This document shows positions 43,256 to 52,854 of a stretch of 64,000 nucleotides of DNA, piece after piece. The notes beneath the pieces were generated by a model. It did no database searches. It was not told the DNA's origin and was given only the letters and a program-made list of their open reading frames with translations. This DNA is from Thiodiazotropha sp040507035 (lineage in GTDB: Bacteria > Pseudomonadota > Gammaproteobacteria > Chromatiales > Chromatiaceae), in assembly GCA_040507035.1 (NCBI GenBank), contig JBEVVR010000037.1, positions 62,001 through 126,000 on the forward strand, written 5' to 3'. Position 1 is the first letter of the stretch; every line of letters begins with the position of its first letter. The translations under genes were made by a program, and so were the position numbers.

Positions 43256-44190
43256 TTCAATTCCTCCAGGGCTTGGGTCAGGCTTTTGCTGTCAAACAGA
43301 GGCAGTCCGACAAGCTGGCGATCGATTCTTTTGGTCAAGCCGGCAAGCACCTTACCGGGGCCAGCCTCAAGCAGATTGGAGATACCGGAGGCTGCCATCT
43401 TCTGTACCGTCTCCACCCAGCGTACCGGACTGTAGAGCTGCGCTTCGAGTTGCGCTTGTATTGATCCGGGATCAGCCGCGAATTCGACGCTGGCGTTGTG
43501 AATAACAGCAATTGTGGGTGAGTTGATAGCTGTCTCACTGAGCAGTTGACCCAAACGTTCTGCAGCTGGTTTCATCAATGCGCAATGGGATGGCACACTC
43601 ACCGGCAGTGGCAATGCCCGCTTCGCACCTGCCTCTTTGGCAAGTCCACAGGCCCGCTCCACAGCCGCCTTGTCACCGGCAATGACAACCTGCCCCGGGG
43701 AGTTGAAATTCACCGCCTCAACCACGTCGCCAGTTGCCGCTTGGGAACAGACCGCTTTGACCTTTTCATCATCGAGCCCCAGGATCGCCGCCATACCACC
43801 GCTGCCCTCGGGTACCGCCTCCTGCATAAAGCGACCCCGCTCTGCCACAAGTTTGACCGCAGCGGAAAACTCTAACGCGCCCGCACAGACCAGGGCGGTA
43901 TACTCTCCCAAACTGTGTCCCGCCATAAGCTGCGGGTCGGCTCCACCCTGATCTATCCAGGTCCGCCACACAGCAACGCCGGCAGCGAGCATTGCAGGTT
44001 GGGTTTTCATGGTCTGATTGAGCTGTTCCTCAGGACCTTGCTGGATGAGATCCCAGAGGTCATAACCAAGGACCTCCGCCGCCTCCGCGTAGGTTTGCCT
44101 GACGATAGCATGGGCATCTGCCAGTTCACTCAACATGCCGATGGATTGCGATCCCTGCCCAGGAAATACGATAGCGAATGAATTACTCAT
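43252..44190 (-). CDS. fabD: Malonyl-CoA:ACP transacylase
   Basis: A 312-residue enzyme that loads malonyl groups onto ACP. It has the nucleophile elbow GHSLGEYTALV with the catalytic Ser, the upstream VFPGQGSQSIGM and the later GGMAAILGLDDEKV. The ATG at 44190 is preferred over an in-frame TTG at 44205, which would sit within a few bases of the fabH stop and too near an AGGGG. The fabG gene overlaps its end. Confidence 0.95.
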   Translation of the reverse strand: MSNSFAIVFPGQGSQSIGMLSELADAHAIVRQTYAEAAEVLGYDLWDLIQQGPEEQLNQTMKTQPAMLAAGVAVWRTWIDQGGADPQLMAGHSLGEYTALVCAGALEFSAAVKLVAERGRFMQEAVPEGSGGMAAILGLDDEKVKAVCSQAATGDVVEAVNFNSPGQVVIAGDKAAVERACGLAKEAGAKRALPLPVSVPSHCALMKPAAERLGQLLSETAINSPTIAVIHNASVEFAADPGSIQAQLEAQLYSPVRWVETVQKMAASGISNLLEAGPGKVLAGLTKRIDRQLVGLPLFDSKSLTQALEELK

Positions 44191-44208
44191 AGATTCAAAT
44201 TTCAACCC

Positions 44209-45177
44209 CTAGAATTTCGCTAACACCGAACCCCAGGTAAAACCACCGCCAAATGCTTCCATGAGGATCGTCTCGCCGCGCTTGACTCGGCCATCTCTGA
44301 CCGCAACATCCAATGCCAGGGGTACTGATGCCGCCGAAGTATTGCCATGTTCATCCACGGTAACGACTACCCGATCCATCGGAGTCTGCAGTTTTCTCGC
44401 CGTGGCGTTGATGATTCTCATGTTGGCTTGATGCGGTATCAGCCAATCAATATCCGACTTTTCCATGTTATTCGCGGCCAGCGTCTCATCCACGATCCGT
44501 CCCAAGGTGGTTACTGCAACCTTGAATACCTCGTTACCCCGCATCTCGACGTAGGCCGTTCCTTGCCGCACTTCGTCATATCCTTTGGAGATCCCGGTGG
44601 GAACCCGCAGCAGGCTTTCATAGGCACCGTCCGCATGCAGGTGGGTCGAGATGATACCGGGTTCGTCACTCGCCTCGATTACAACCGCACCGGCGCCGTC
44701 GCCAAATAGCACACATGTATTTCTATCGCTCCAGTCGAGAATACGGGAGAAAGTTTCGGCACCCACCACAAGTGCTCTTTTCGCGGCTCCGGCGCGGATG
44801 AAATTATCGGCAACACCAAGTGCATAAACAAATCCGGTGCACACCGCCTGAACATCAAAGGCGGCAGGTCCTCGAATGCCGAGACGCGCCTGCAGGAGAC
44901 AGGCAGTGCTGGGAAATACCTGATCGGCGGTGGTCGTCGCGACAACGATCAGGTCGATTTCGCTGGGCTCAAGACCAGCCATCTCAAGGGCCTTGCGCGA
45001 GGCTTTCTCAGCAAGATCGCAGGTATATTCACCTTCCGCAGCGATATGACGCTTACGGATACCCGTACGCTCCACGATCCACTGATCCGTGGTATCGACG
45101 ATCTTTTCAAGGTCCTTGTTGGTGACAACTTTCTCGGGAAGATAACCACCGGTACCTGTGATGCGTGAATAGGTCAA
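44209..45177 (-). CDS. fabH: 3-oxoacyl-[ACP] synthase III
   Basis: A 322-residue KAS III that starts fatty-acid synthesis from acetyl-CoA and malonyl-ACP. It has the active-site Cys in DVQAVCTGFVYAL, His in WLIPHQANMRII and Asn in GNTSAASVPLAL. The start MTYSRITGTGGYLPEKVVTN is typical. It overlaps the plsX stop by 4 bases. Confidence 0.96.
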   Translation of the reverse strand: MTYSRITGTGGYLPEKVVTNKDLEKIVDTTDQWIVERTGIRKRHIAAEGEYTCDLAEKASRKALEMAGLEPSEIDLIVVATTTADQVFPSTACLLQARLGIRGPAAFDVQAVCTGFVYALGVADNFIRAGAAKRALVVGAETFSRILDWSDRNTCVLFGDGAGAVVIEASDEPGIISTHLHADGAYESLLRVPTGISKGYDEVRQGTAYVEMRGNEVFKVAVTTLGRIVDETLAANNMEKSDIDWLIPHQANMRIINATARKLQTPMDRVVVTVDEHGNTSAASVPLALDVAVRDGRVKRGETILMEAFGGGFTWGSVLAKF

Positions 45178-46196
45178 GCGATTTCCCTTTTATCCAGATG
45201 ATTTTTAACCTGTTCAGCGATGCGGTGCGGGATATCGCACGAAACCTCTTTGCGCGCAATGCTTATGGCATTCATGAAGGCCAGTTTGTCTGCACTACCG
45301 TGGCTTTTGATAACGATGCCACGCAATCCTAATAGGCTGGCGCCGTTGTAACGCCGATGATCGATACGCTTGCGAAAGGCTCTCAATACCGGCATGGCGA
45401 TTAAGCCCGCAAGCATTGTCACTGGATTCTTTTTGAACTCGAGAGTCATGAAGTGGCGAATCATCTTCGCTACACCTTCACTACTCTTTAGTGCAATGTT
45501 GCCTACAAAGCCATCGGCAACGATAACATCCGTCCCCCCTTGGTAGATGTCATCACCCTCTACATATCCGACATAGTTAAGCGAACTTTGCAGTAATAGT
45601 TCGTGCGCCTCTTTTACCTGCTCGTTGCCCTTGATCTCTTCCTGCCCGATATTTAATAGCCCGATTCGCGGGTTGGCTATGTCTGTTACTGCAGCCACGG
45701 TTTCACTGCCCATAACGGCAAACTGAAACAGGTGTTCGGCACTGCAATCCACGTTTGCCCCAAGATCCAGCATAAAGGTCTGACCGCTAATTGACGGCAG
45801 CGCTGTGATGATCGCTGGCCGATCGATATTCGGTAGCATCTTCAAAACAAAGCGCGAGGTGGCCATCAGGGCACCGGTATTGCCGGCACTGACACAAGCA
45901 TTCGCTTCGCCGCTCTTCACCAGATCTATGGCGACACGCATCGATGAGTCTTTTTTATTACGCAGGGCTTTCGAGGGCAGTTCATCCATGGCAACCGTTT
46001 CGGATGCATGCTTGATGCGCAATCTTTCTCCAAACGGATGCGGCCCCAGCTTCTTTTTCAGCAGCTTCTCATCACCAACCAGAATCAGAGCGGTCTCCCG
46101 ATCACCACGGAGGTATTCCCTGGCAGCCGGAATCACCGCGTCCGTGCCGACATCCCCTCCCATGGCATCCAATGCAATTGTAACTGGCTTACTCAT
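45174..46196 (-). CDS. plsX: Phosphate acyltransferase PlsX
   Basis: A 340-residue enzyme that converts acyl-ACP to acyl-phosphate for PlsY in phospholipid synthesis. It starts with MSKPVTIALDAMGGDVG, a hallmark of the family, and has SAGNTGALMATSRFVLKMLP, ANVDCSAEHLFQFA and DGFVGNIALKSSEGVAKMI. It lies 206 bases after rpmF, from which it is separated by a terminator-like hairpin, and overlaps fabH. Confidence 0.96.
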   Translation of the reverse strand: MSKPVTIALDAMGGDVGTDAVIPAAREYLRGDRETALILVGDEKLLKKKLGPHPFGERLRIKHASETVAMDELPSKALRNKKDSSMRVAIDLVKSGEANACVSAGNTGALMATSRFVLKMLPNIDRPAIITALPSISGQTFMLDLGANVDCSAEHLFQFAVMGSETVAAVTDIANPRIGLLNIGQEEIKGNEQVKEAHELLLQSSLNYVGYVEGDDIYQGGTDVIVADGFVGNIALKSSEGVAKMIRHFMTLEFKKNPVTMLAGLIAMPVLRAFRKRIDHRRYNGASLLGLRGIVIKSHGSADKLAFMNAISIARKEVSCDIPHRIAEQVKNHLDKREIA

Positions 46197-46335
46197 GTAT
46201 TAACGATTCACCCATCCATATAAACCCACCGGATCACTCATTTTTATCATTATTGAACAGAGTTGATCCTGATCGATGGTTGCCACCTGAAACCCCTTCT
46301 TTAGAAGAGATCGCTGTGGTAAAAATTTCGCCTAT

Positions 46336-46372
46336 CAATTAAAGAACCCAGCAAGGGGGCTCCCTTGATGGG
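46336..46372 (-). terminator. Terminator-like hairpin between rpmF and plsX
   Basis: On the minus strand CCCA-t-CAAGG and CCTTG-c-TGGG pair around a 6-base loop, followed by TTCTTT. It lies 31 bases after the rpmF stop and 140 bases before plsX, so it probably attenuates read-through from yceD-rpmF into the lipid genes. Confidence 0.6.
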
Positions 46373-46402
46373 CTTCAATAACGAGCAGCTAGGAATGGGA
46401 GA

Positions 46403-46582
46403 TCACTCGCCCTTGGTGTTGACTACCTTACGCCCCTTGTAGAAGCCGTCAGCAGTAACATGGTGGCGAAGATGGGTTTCACCCGAGGTGGAATCGATTG
46501 AGAGAGTCTCTCCTTTCAGTGCATCGTGGGCGCGACGCATACCACGTCTGGAAGGAGTCTTTCTGTTTTGTTGAACAGCCAT
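46403..46582 (-). CDS. rpmF: 50S ribosomal protein L32
   Basis: A 59-residue ribosomal protein, starting MAVQQNRKTPSRRGMRRAHD and ending HHVTADGFYKGRKVV followed by NTKGE. The basic N-terminus and HLRHHVT segment match bacterial L32 of the zinc-free type (no Cys). GGAG lies 6-9 bases before the ATG. It lies between yceD (35 bases upstream) and plsX in the standard order. Confidence 0.96.
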   Translation of the reverse strand: MAVQQNRKTPSRRGMRRAHDALKGETLSIDSTSGETHLRHHVTADGFYKGRKVVNTKGE

Positions 46583-46617
46583 GGCTGATCTCCTGAATAT
46601 TCTGTCTGTTAACCAAT

Positions 46618-47145
46618 CTACTGTTTATCCCGTTTGATATCGGCTAGAACCGCAAACGGGTTTTCTCGTTCTTGCTTACTGCTCTCTTCCGGCGTCTCCT
46701 TATCCAGATCCACTGCTGGCGCGCGGCAAGCACCCGGTTGATGCGTTGCCACTTGCGGTAGGGCCAGAAGAAGTTCATCTTCTATCAAATCCTTGAACAC
46801 CACTTGATCCTCTTCAACCAACCAGGGATCCACCTCTTCGGGTAACATCTCAGCCTCATCCAATCCTTGGACGAATACCACGGACAAACGGATATCGATC
46901 GGCAGATCTACCTCCTCAAGACACCGCTGACACTGCAATGCTAGCACTGTCTTGAGCCAACCATTGAGTAGTGCCCGCCGCTCCTGGTCACGGCTGAATA
47001 CCAGCTTGAAACTGACATCACCCGTCGCTCTCAGCAAGCAAGCGCTCAGCCTTGAAAAGGTCTCCAAAGGAAGCTCTCCGCCGATCTCTTTACCAAGATC
47101 CGCGAAGCGCCACGGATCCAACCGATCAGGAAAGCGCTTCAACAT
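46618..47145 (-). CDS. yceD: YceD family (DUF177) protein, 23S rRNA accumulation factor
   Basis: A 175-residue protein of the YceD/DUF177 family, co-encoded with L32 in most bacteria and reported to affect 23S rRNA levels. It has the central CQRCLEEVDLPIDI motif (one CxxC), an acidic middle (EEVDPWLVEEDQVVFKDLIEDELLLALP) and a terminal ENPFAVLADIKRDK. Its gene ends 35 bases before rpmF and is likely the first gene of this cluster, as oadB on the same strand ends a different function. Confidence 0.93.
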   Translation of the reverse strand: MLKRFPDRLDPWRFADLGKEIGGELPLETFSRLSACLLRATGDVSFKLVFSRDQERRALLNGWLKTVLALQCQRCLEEVDLPIDIRLSVVFVQGLDEAEMLPEEVDPWLVEEDQVVFKDLIEDELLLALPQVATHQPGACRAPAVDLDKETPEESSKQERENPFAVLADIKRDKQ

Positions 47146-47206
47146 AAGCGGGCAATAATATTATGACTAAGGCACCCATGTCAAAATGACAGGGGTGCCT
47201 GCGGGA

Positions 47207-48346
47207 TCAACCACCGACCAATGCGAGCAGGATGCCGGCGGCTACCGCCGAGCCGATCACACCCGCTACATTCGGTCCCATGGCGTGCATCAGCAGAAAA
47301 TTGTGGTGATTTGTCTCTAGACCGACCTTATTGACCACGCGAGCTGCCATCGGTACCGCGGAGACCCCAGCGGCGCCGATCAGAGGGTTCACTTTGCCCC
47401 CTGTGACCCGGTACATGATCTTTCCCATGATAACGCCGGCCGCGGTGCCGATACAGAAAGCGAAAGCCCCAAGGGCCAGAATGCCCAGGGTTTCGACCGT
47501 CAGGAATTTATCCGCGGAAAGCTTCGAACCTACCGCCAGGCCTAAAAAGATCGTTACCACGTTGATGATCTCATTTTGCGAAGCATGGCTCAGGCGTTCC
47601 ACAACACCACTCTCTCTGAGCAGATTACCGAACGTCAGCATACCGATCAGCGGTGCCGCGGATGGCAGAAATATCGCACACAACAAGAGTACCGCAAAGG
47701 GAAATAGAATCTTCTCCAGCTTGGTGACATGGCGCAGTTGCTGCATCTCCACATTGCGCTCCTTCTCAGTGGTCAGGAGACGCATGATTGGCGGCTGAAT
47801 GATCGGCACCAGGGCCATGTAGGAGTAAGCCGCGACCGCAATCGCACCCAACAGATCGGGGGAGAGCCTGGAAGCCAGAAAGATCGCGGTCGGCCCGTCA
47901 GCGCCACCGATGATCGCAATTGCGGAAGCATCCGCCAGAGTGAATTCGAACCCCGGTACGAAATTCAATGCCAATGCACCCAACAAGGTGACGAAAATAC
48001 CAAACTGGGCGGCAGCACCCAGCAGCAACGTCCAGGGCATAGCGATCAGGGCCCCGAAGTCGGTCAATGCACCGACCCCCATAAAGATCAGCAGGGGAAA
48101 TACACCGGTCTCTATACCGACTTGGTAGATGTAGCCCAGTATTCCTTCAGGACCACCGATACCGGCGAGAGGGATATTACTCAAAATGGCGCCAAAGCCT
48201 ATAGGTACCAGCAACAGGGGTTCGAACTTCTTAACGATCGCCAAGTAGATCAAAAGGGAGCCGACTCCCATCATCAATACCTGCCCCCACTCCAGATTGG
48301 CCAGTCCGGTTGACTGCCAAAGCGGTTGAATGCCTATTTCAATCAT
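47207..48346 (-). CDS. oadB: Na+-translocating decarboxylase beta subunit
   Basis: A 379-residue integral membrane protein with about nine to eleven helices that couples carboxybiotin decarboxylation to Na+ export. Features include the Na+-binding region GGADGPTAIFLASRLSPDL and the C-terminal MHAMGPNVAGVIGSAVAAG. It lies 1 base after oadA on the same strand, so the two are co-translated. The Na+ motive force may help transport or flagella; the pump may also run in reverse. Confidence 0.95.
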   Translation of the reverse strand: MIEIGIQPLWQSTGLANLEWGQVLMMGVGSLLIYLAIVKKFEPLLLVPIGFGAILSNIPLAGIGGPEGILGYIYQVGIETGVFPLLIFMGVGALTDFGALIAMPWTLLLGAAAQFGIFVTLLGALALNFVPGFEFTLADASAIAIIGGADGPTAIFLASRLSPDLLGAIAVAAYSYMALVPIIQPPIMRLLTTEKERNVEMQQLRHVTKLEKILFPFAVLLLCAIFLPSAAPLIGMLTFGNLLRESGVVERLSHASQNEIINVVTIFLGLAVGSKLSADKFLTVETLGILALGAFAFCIGTAAGVIMGKIMYRVTGGKVNPLIGAAGVSAVPMAARVVNKVGLETNHHNFLLMHAMGPNVAGVIGSAVAAGILLALVGG

Positions 48347-48347
48347 A

Positions 48348-50147
48348 TCAGGAGAGACTCAGCAGGGGTGATCCAACCTGGACACTATCACCCTCTTTCA
48401 CCAATATCTGGGTGACAGTTCCCGCCGCAGTGGCACGAACTTCCGTCTCCATCTTCATCGCCTCGAGAACCATTACCACATCCCCAGAGGTGACCCTATC
48501 ACCCACAGCGACCTTGATCGCATGGATATTTCCGGAGAGTGGCGCGTTGATAGCCTCTCCTTGAGGAGTTGCCGGCGCAGTGCTCTGGGTCGCAGCGGGA
48601 GCGGCGGCTGGAGCCACTTCGGATACCGCCCCACTGGGGGTAACCTTGACATTGTAGGCAACACCGTTGACCTCGACCTGATAGGACTCGGGGCCACCTT
48701 TGCTGACAGCCTTAGCAGCGGGTGCCGGAGCCTGTGCAGCTGCCGCAGGCTCAGCCCCTGGCGGTGGTTCAAAGGCATCCGGATTATCGCGATTCTTGAG
48801 AAACTTCAATCCGACTTGAGGGAAAAGTGCATAGATGAGCACATCATCCACCTCATCGGCAGCTAGCTTGATCCCATGCTCTTCAGCCAGGTCATGGAAC
48901 TCGGCCGTCAGCTTGTCCATCTCATCGTCCAGCAGATCGGCCGGGCGACAGGTTATTGGCTCGGCGCCCTCAAGGACCTTCATCTGAAGCTCACTGTTCA
49001 CCGGTGCAGGTGTGGCGCCATATTCACCCTTGAGCACGCCCTCGGTCTCTTTGGCGATGTTTTTGTAACGTTCACCCATCAGCACATTGATCACTGATTG
49101 AGTTCCCACTATCTGTGAAGTTGGTGTCACCAGAGGAATGTAACCCAGATCCTTGCGCACCCGGGGAATCTCTTCGAGCACCAGATCCAGTTTATCGCTG
49201 GCCCCCTGCTCTCTGAGCTGATTTTCCATATTGGTCAACATGCCACCAGGCACTTGTGCCACCAAAATACGGGAGTCGACACCTTTGAGCGAACCTTCGA
49301 ATTTGGCGTATTTTTTACGTACCTCGCGAAAATAGGCAGCGATTTCCTGAAGCAGATTCAGATCGAGTCCGGTGTCGCGATCACTTTCCTTGAGTATTGC
49401 CACCACGGATTCCGTCGCTGAATGCCCATAGGTCATACTCATCGAAGAGATCGAGGTATCGAGCATGTCGATGCCGGCTTCGGCACACTTGATATTGGTG
49501 GCCGTACTCATACCGGTGGTGGCATGGCTCTGCATTGCGATGGGTATGGAGACGGCCTCTTTTAGACGGGTTACCAACTCATAGCCGAGATAGGGATTCA
49601 ACAGGCCTGCCATATCCTTGATGCAGATCGAGTGGCAGCCCATCTCTTCCAAGCGCTTGCCCATGTCAACCCAATACTCCATGTTATGGACCGGGCTGAC
49701 CGTATAGGACATGGTACCCTGCGCATGCTTATCAACCTTGAGTGTGGCCTTGATGGCTGTCTCAAGATTTCGCAGATCGTTCATGGCGTCGAATATTCGA
49801 AACACATCGACGCCGTTGACTGCTGCCCTTTCGACAAATTTATCGACTACATCATCAGCGTAGTGTCTATAGCCGAGAATGTTCTGTCCGCGAAAAAGCA
49901 TCTGCATGGGTGTTTTCGGCATCGCTGCCTTGAGCCTTCGAATACGCTCCCAAGGATCTTCACCCAGAAATCGAATACAGGCATCGAAGGTGGCGCCACC
50001 CCAGGTCTCCAGAGACCAAAAACCTACATTATCCAACTTCTCCGCAATAGGCAGCATATCTTCGATACGCATTCTGGTTGCAAACAGAGACTGGTGTGCA
50101 TCGCGTAGCACGACATCTGTAATTCCAAGTGGTTTCTTTTCGCTCAT
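48348..50147 (-). CDS. oadA: Oxaloacetate decarboxylase alpha subunit (biotin-containing)
   Basis: A 599-residue cytoplasmic carboxyltransferase that moves CO2 from oxaloacetate to biotin. The N-terminal carboxyltransferase barrel has VLRDAHQSLFATRM and metal-binding HATTGMSTATN. A Pro/Ala-rich flexible linker (about residues 480-520) precedes the C-terminal biotinyl domain with EAMKMETE (biotinylated Lys). Pyruvate carboxylase-like subunit 5S proteins share this layout; the adjoining oadB and oadG make the decarboxylase identity more likely. Confidence 0.94.
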   Translation of the reverse strand: MSEKKPLGITDVVLRDAHQSLFATRMRIEDMLPIAEKLDNVGFWSLETWGGATFDACIRFLGEDPWERIRRLKAAMPKTPMQMLFRGQNILGYRHYADDVVDKFVERAAVNGVDVFRIFDAMNDLRNLETAIKATLKVDKHAQGTMSYTVSPVHNMEYWVDMGKRLEEMGCHSICIKDMAGLLNPYLGYELVTRLKEAVSIPIAMQSHATTGMSTATNIKCAEAGIDMLDTSISSMSMTYGHSATESVVAILKESDRDTGLDLNLLQEIAAYFREVRKKYAKFEGSLKGVDSRILVAQVPGGMLTNMENQLREQGASDKLDLVLEEIPRVRKDLGYIPLVTPTSQIVGTQSVINVLMGERYKNIAKETEGVLKGEYGATPAPVNSELQMKVLEGAEPITCRPADLLDDEMDKLTAEFHDLAEEHGIKLAADEVDDVLIYALFPQVGLKFLKNRDNPDAFEPPPGAEPAAAAQAPAPAAKAVSKGGPESYQVEVNGVAYNVKVTPSGAVSEVAPAAAPAATQSTAPATPQGEAINAPLSGNIHAIKVAVGDRVTSGDVVMVLEAMKMETEVRATAAGTVTQILVKEGDSVQVGSPLLSLS

Positions 50148-50215
50148 AAACTAGCCGCCGTTGATTGGTAAACAGCCAAATTAATTCTCTAAAAAGGGAG
50201 TGTTGTTAGATCTTG

Positions 50216-50473
50216 TTAATGGGTGGCTCGATAACTACTGATGGCAGCCGTAATGACCGCGACCAGATCTCCCCGCGTACCCGCCTGGCCCTGCCCTAAA
50301 ATCGAAGGTTGTGATGATACCCTTTCAGAATCCGCTTGTCGTGGAGTTAGGCTAAGTGCCAACTTGGACATGCCTTTCATAGTGAAAACGAGGATAAGCA
50401 AAAAGGTGAACACGATCCCCATCCCGAGAAGCATGAGATTGATACCCGTCATCAACAAGTCTGTTGTTGGCAT
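50216..50473 (-). CDS. oadG: Oxaloacetate decarboxylase gamma subunit
   Basis: An 85-residue membrane subunit, starting at the ATG at 50473. One helix (MLLGMGIVFTFLLILVFTMKG) is followed by a Gln/Ser-rich linker and a conserved-looking tail. OadG binds Zn2+ and holds OadA and OadB together. It lies 68 bases before oadA, the usual oadGAB order. A TTG-started extension to 50491 is unlikely. The tail lacks the His run of some homologues. Confidence 0.85.
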   Translation of the reverse strand: MPTTDLLMTGINLMLLGMGIVFTFLLILVFTMKGMSKLALSLTPRQADSERVSSQPSILGQGQAGTRGDLVAVITAAISSYRATH

Positions 50474-50776
50474 AGCAGAACTGGACCCCAAAATTGTGCA
50501 GGCCCATTTCTACGTTGGGTTTACGCCCCTTGTCAAGCTGTGGTTTAAATCCCAGGGAGGGCTATCAGCATGTTTTATAGGAGAAAATACCTCTCTATTT
50601 AGAATATATATGATTTGTATTGTATATTTAAATGATACATTTACAAACCCCAATATAAAAATAATATTTCAACCCATTCTCATAGCAAAACGCTTCCAAT
50701 TTGAATTAGGCGTGAAGCGCCGGCTGCAATTTTGTTACTATGTGCAGCAATTCTGACCATCCAAGTTGCATCCTCA
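50474..50776. other. Divergent intergenic region between oadG and yceF
   Basis: The 303 bases have no supported gene. The middle (50570-50690) is strongly AT-rich, with repeated TATATTT, TATATGATT and ATAATATT runs, and must hold the promoters of both the oad operon and yceF. No clear operator or hairpin was found. Confidence 0.6.
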
Positions 50777-51385
50777 ATGCCCAACTCCGACACTTCACCC
50801 CAGCCACAGATCATTCTTGCCTCCAGTTCCCCCTTTCGTCGTGAGTTGCTGAGTCGCCTGGGTGTCGAGTTCAGCTCTGCCTCCCCCGATATTGATGAAT
50901 CAACACGGCCGAATGAGTCCCCGCAGGGGTTAGTTATCCGCCTTGCCGAAAGCAAGGCTAAAGAGGTAGCGAAAGATCATCCGACTGGTCTCATAATAGG
51001 CTCCGATCAGATCGCGGTTGTGAATGGCAAGATCCTGGGAAAACCGGGTGATCATCAAAAGGCGATGCAGCAATTGATGCAAGCATCGGGAAAGCGGGTC
51101 ACTTTTTTGACCGGTCTCTGCCTGCTAAACAGCGAGACTGGCCAACTTCAAGTTTGTTGTGAGCCCTTCCATGTCGTATTCAGGGTCTTGCAGGAACGGG
51201 AAATTGAAAACTATCTGGTTAAAGAGAAGCCGTATAACTGTGCAGGCTCTTTTAAATCAGAGGGTTTGGGCATCTCGCTTTTTGAACGCCTGGAGGGAGA
51301 TGACCCAAACGCCTTAATCGGACTGCCGCTGATACGTCTAATCGCTATGTTACGGAATGAAGGGGTTGATGTTCTGGCCAGATAG
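50777..51385 (+). CDS. yceF: 7-methyl-GTP pyrophosphatase (Maf-like, YceF type)
   Basis: A 202-residue house-cleaning nucleotide pyrophosphatase of the YceF branch. It starts IILASSSPFRRELLSRLG and has DIDESTRPNESPQGLVIRLA, IIGSDQIAVVNGKILGKP, and YNCAGSFKSEGLGISLFERLEGDDPNALIGLP. These match E. coli YceF rather than YhdE. The ATG at 50777 is chosen since an upstream extension to 50732 is non-homologous. In E. coli yceF sits next to yceD; here the oad operon separates them. Confidence 0.93.
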   Translation: MPNSDTSPQPQIILASSSPFRRELLSRLGVEFSSASPDIDESTRPNESPQGLVIRLAESKAKEVAKDHPTGLIIGSDQIAVVNGKILGKPGDHQKAMQQLMQASGKRVTFLTGLCLLNSETGQLQVCCEPFHVVFRVLQEREIENYLVKEKPYNCAGSFKSEGLGISLFERLEGDDPNALIGLPLIRLIAMLRNEGVDVLAR

Positions 51386-51401
51386 CTTGCAAGCTATCTA
51401 T

Positions 51402-52310
51402 TCAGAAAAAAACATCCTCGACCTTTTTTGTCTCTTCATCCAAAGAGCCGTCGTTTGTTGCCTTTTCCAGACGAGCAAATGCCTTGATTTCTGAGCGGTC
51501 AATCGTTGCAAAGGGATGGCTAGTACCTTCGTAGGCCATGATATTCGCCACTTGGACCACATCGACATAATCGACCGGGGCATCACCCGGATCGCGTTTT
51601 AGATTTTCATGCTCGGCAGCCGCTTCGATAACATGTGCATCAAACTTCCACAGTTTAAGAATGCTGCCACCCAGTTGTGTGTGCATTTTCAGCAAGACCT
51701 TGTCCAAAAAGCCAGGATTGTCGAGCAACTCGGGAAAATGACACGCCTTGATCAGCAGTGGAATTTGTCCGATATCGTGTACCAATCCAGCAACCAGTGC
51801 CACATCCGGATCGAGATTGGGTTGGCCCTTGGCCAGGATAGCCGCCTGCGCACCAACCTTCACCGAGTGGGTCCATAACTTGTTCATGCGCCGCTCGATA
51901 TCCTTTTCCGAAGTACGAAAGACCTCTTTCATGGAGACCGCATAGACAGCATTTTTTACCCGTTGAAATCCTATGCGGGTAATCGCTGGACGAATTGATG
52001 CTATGGTGTTCAGCCCCCGATAGAGCGGACTGTTGGCATATCGAATCAACCTTGCGGTTAGTGCGGCATCCCTGGAAATCACTTTTTCCAGATCATGGGC
52101 CGAACTACCGGCATCATTGATCACCACAAGGGCTTCGAGCGCCAGTGAAGGTAATGTAGGAAGATAAATCTTATTAGCGAGGAGGTCTTCCTTGACAGCG
52201 TCCACAAACGACTTAACGATGAGCGATTCCCGCTCCTGGTGTTTTGCCTCCCTCTGTTCCGAGGATTCTACAACTTCACCATCTGAAAGATAAAAGACTG
52301 ATTTTGTCAT
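51402..52310 (-). CDS. HDOD-domain signalling protein
   Basis: A 302-residue cytoplasmic protein with an HDOD domain: the region YLPTLPSLALEALVVINDAG, then DAALTARLIRYANSPLYRG and RIGFQRVKNAVYAVSMKE, with GLVHDIGQIPLLI later. The metal-binding HD pair of real HD-GYP hydrolases is retained only as HD in LVHDIGQ, so activity is doubtful. HDOD proteins often act in two-component, chemotaxis or c-di-GMP networks. The ATG at 52310 has GGAAG nearby; the in-frame TTG at 52370 has no ribosome site. It ends 17 bases from convergent yceF. No partner is next to it. Confidence 0.88.
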   Translation of the reverse strand: MTKSVFYLSDGEVVESSEQREAKHQERESLIVKSFVDAVKEDLLANKIYLPTLPSLALEALVVINDAGSSAHDLEKVISRDAALTARLIRYANSPLYRGLNTIASIRPAITRIGFQRVKNAVYAVSMKEVFRTSEKDIERRMNKLWTHSVKVGAQAAILAKGQPNLDPDVALVAGLVHDIGQIPLLIKACHFPELLDNPGFLDKVLLKMHTQLGGSILKLWKFDAHVIEAAAEHENLKRDPGDAPVDYVDVVQVANIMAYEGTSHPFATIDRSEIKAFARLEKATNDGSLDEETKKVEDVFF

Positions 52311-52854
52311 CTCTTCCTGCGTTGACTCGTTTGTTGTGCTGATCAAACTGGCTATCGGCCGAATCTGCAATATCTCAAGCTCTAGCTCAACATCAAGCTA
52401 GATTAGGAGTAAGAGTGCGTCAAGGTTCACAATAATCCCTGCCAAACTGCCCATCTCAGAGACAGGAAATGGGTCCTAAATTTTGCTAAGTAAATGAAAT
52501 AAACCTATGGATTAACGGGATTTTATAAAGTATGAACCTGTTCCAAAATTCCCGTGACGTATGAGGGTATGCTCGATGTTGCCCCTCACAGGAAGTGATC
52601 AGTCACCCTACATCAGGATCAGCAAAAATCACCTCGGGATTAGGATTTCTTACAGTTTGTGTGAAAAGCGCTCTGGAAAGGATCCTCTACCCTGGGTGAC
52701 ACAACTCTCAATTTGCAATTTAACACAATAGGATTAAAAGTATTTATTTCTTTCTTAACAGTAAGTTATTGGATATTTTTTACAATCTACATTGACTGCT
52801 TCCAGCTAAAGTTTTTAGCCAATTAGTCGAAGCAATTTGTAGAAATCCATTGTC
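52311..52854. other. 544-bp intergenic stretch between HDOD and REC/coiled-coil genes
   Basis: No open frame of gene quality and no RNA gene were recognised. One small inverted repeat (TCTAGCT, 8-base loop, AGCTAGA at about 52380-52402) is seen near the HDOD start. The last 120 bases before 52855 are AT-rich, as expected for the plus-strand gene's promoter, but no convincing -35/-10 pair was fixed. Confidence 0.6.

Noticed and set aside
52380..52402. TCTAGCT/AGCTAGA inverted repeat near the HDOD gene
   Set aside because: Short arms, not next to a gene end, no T-run; likely chance.
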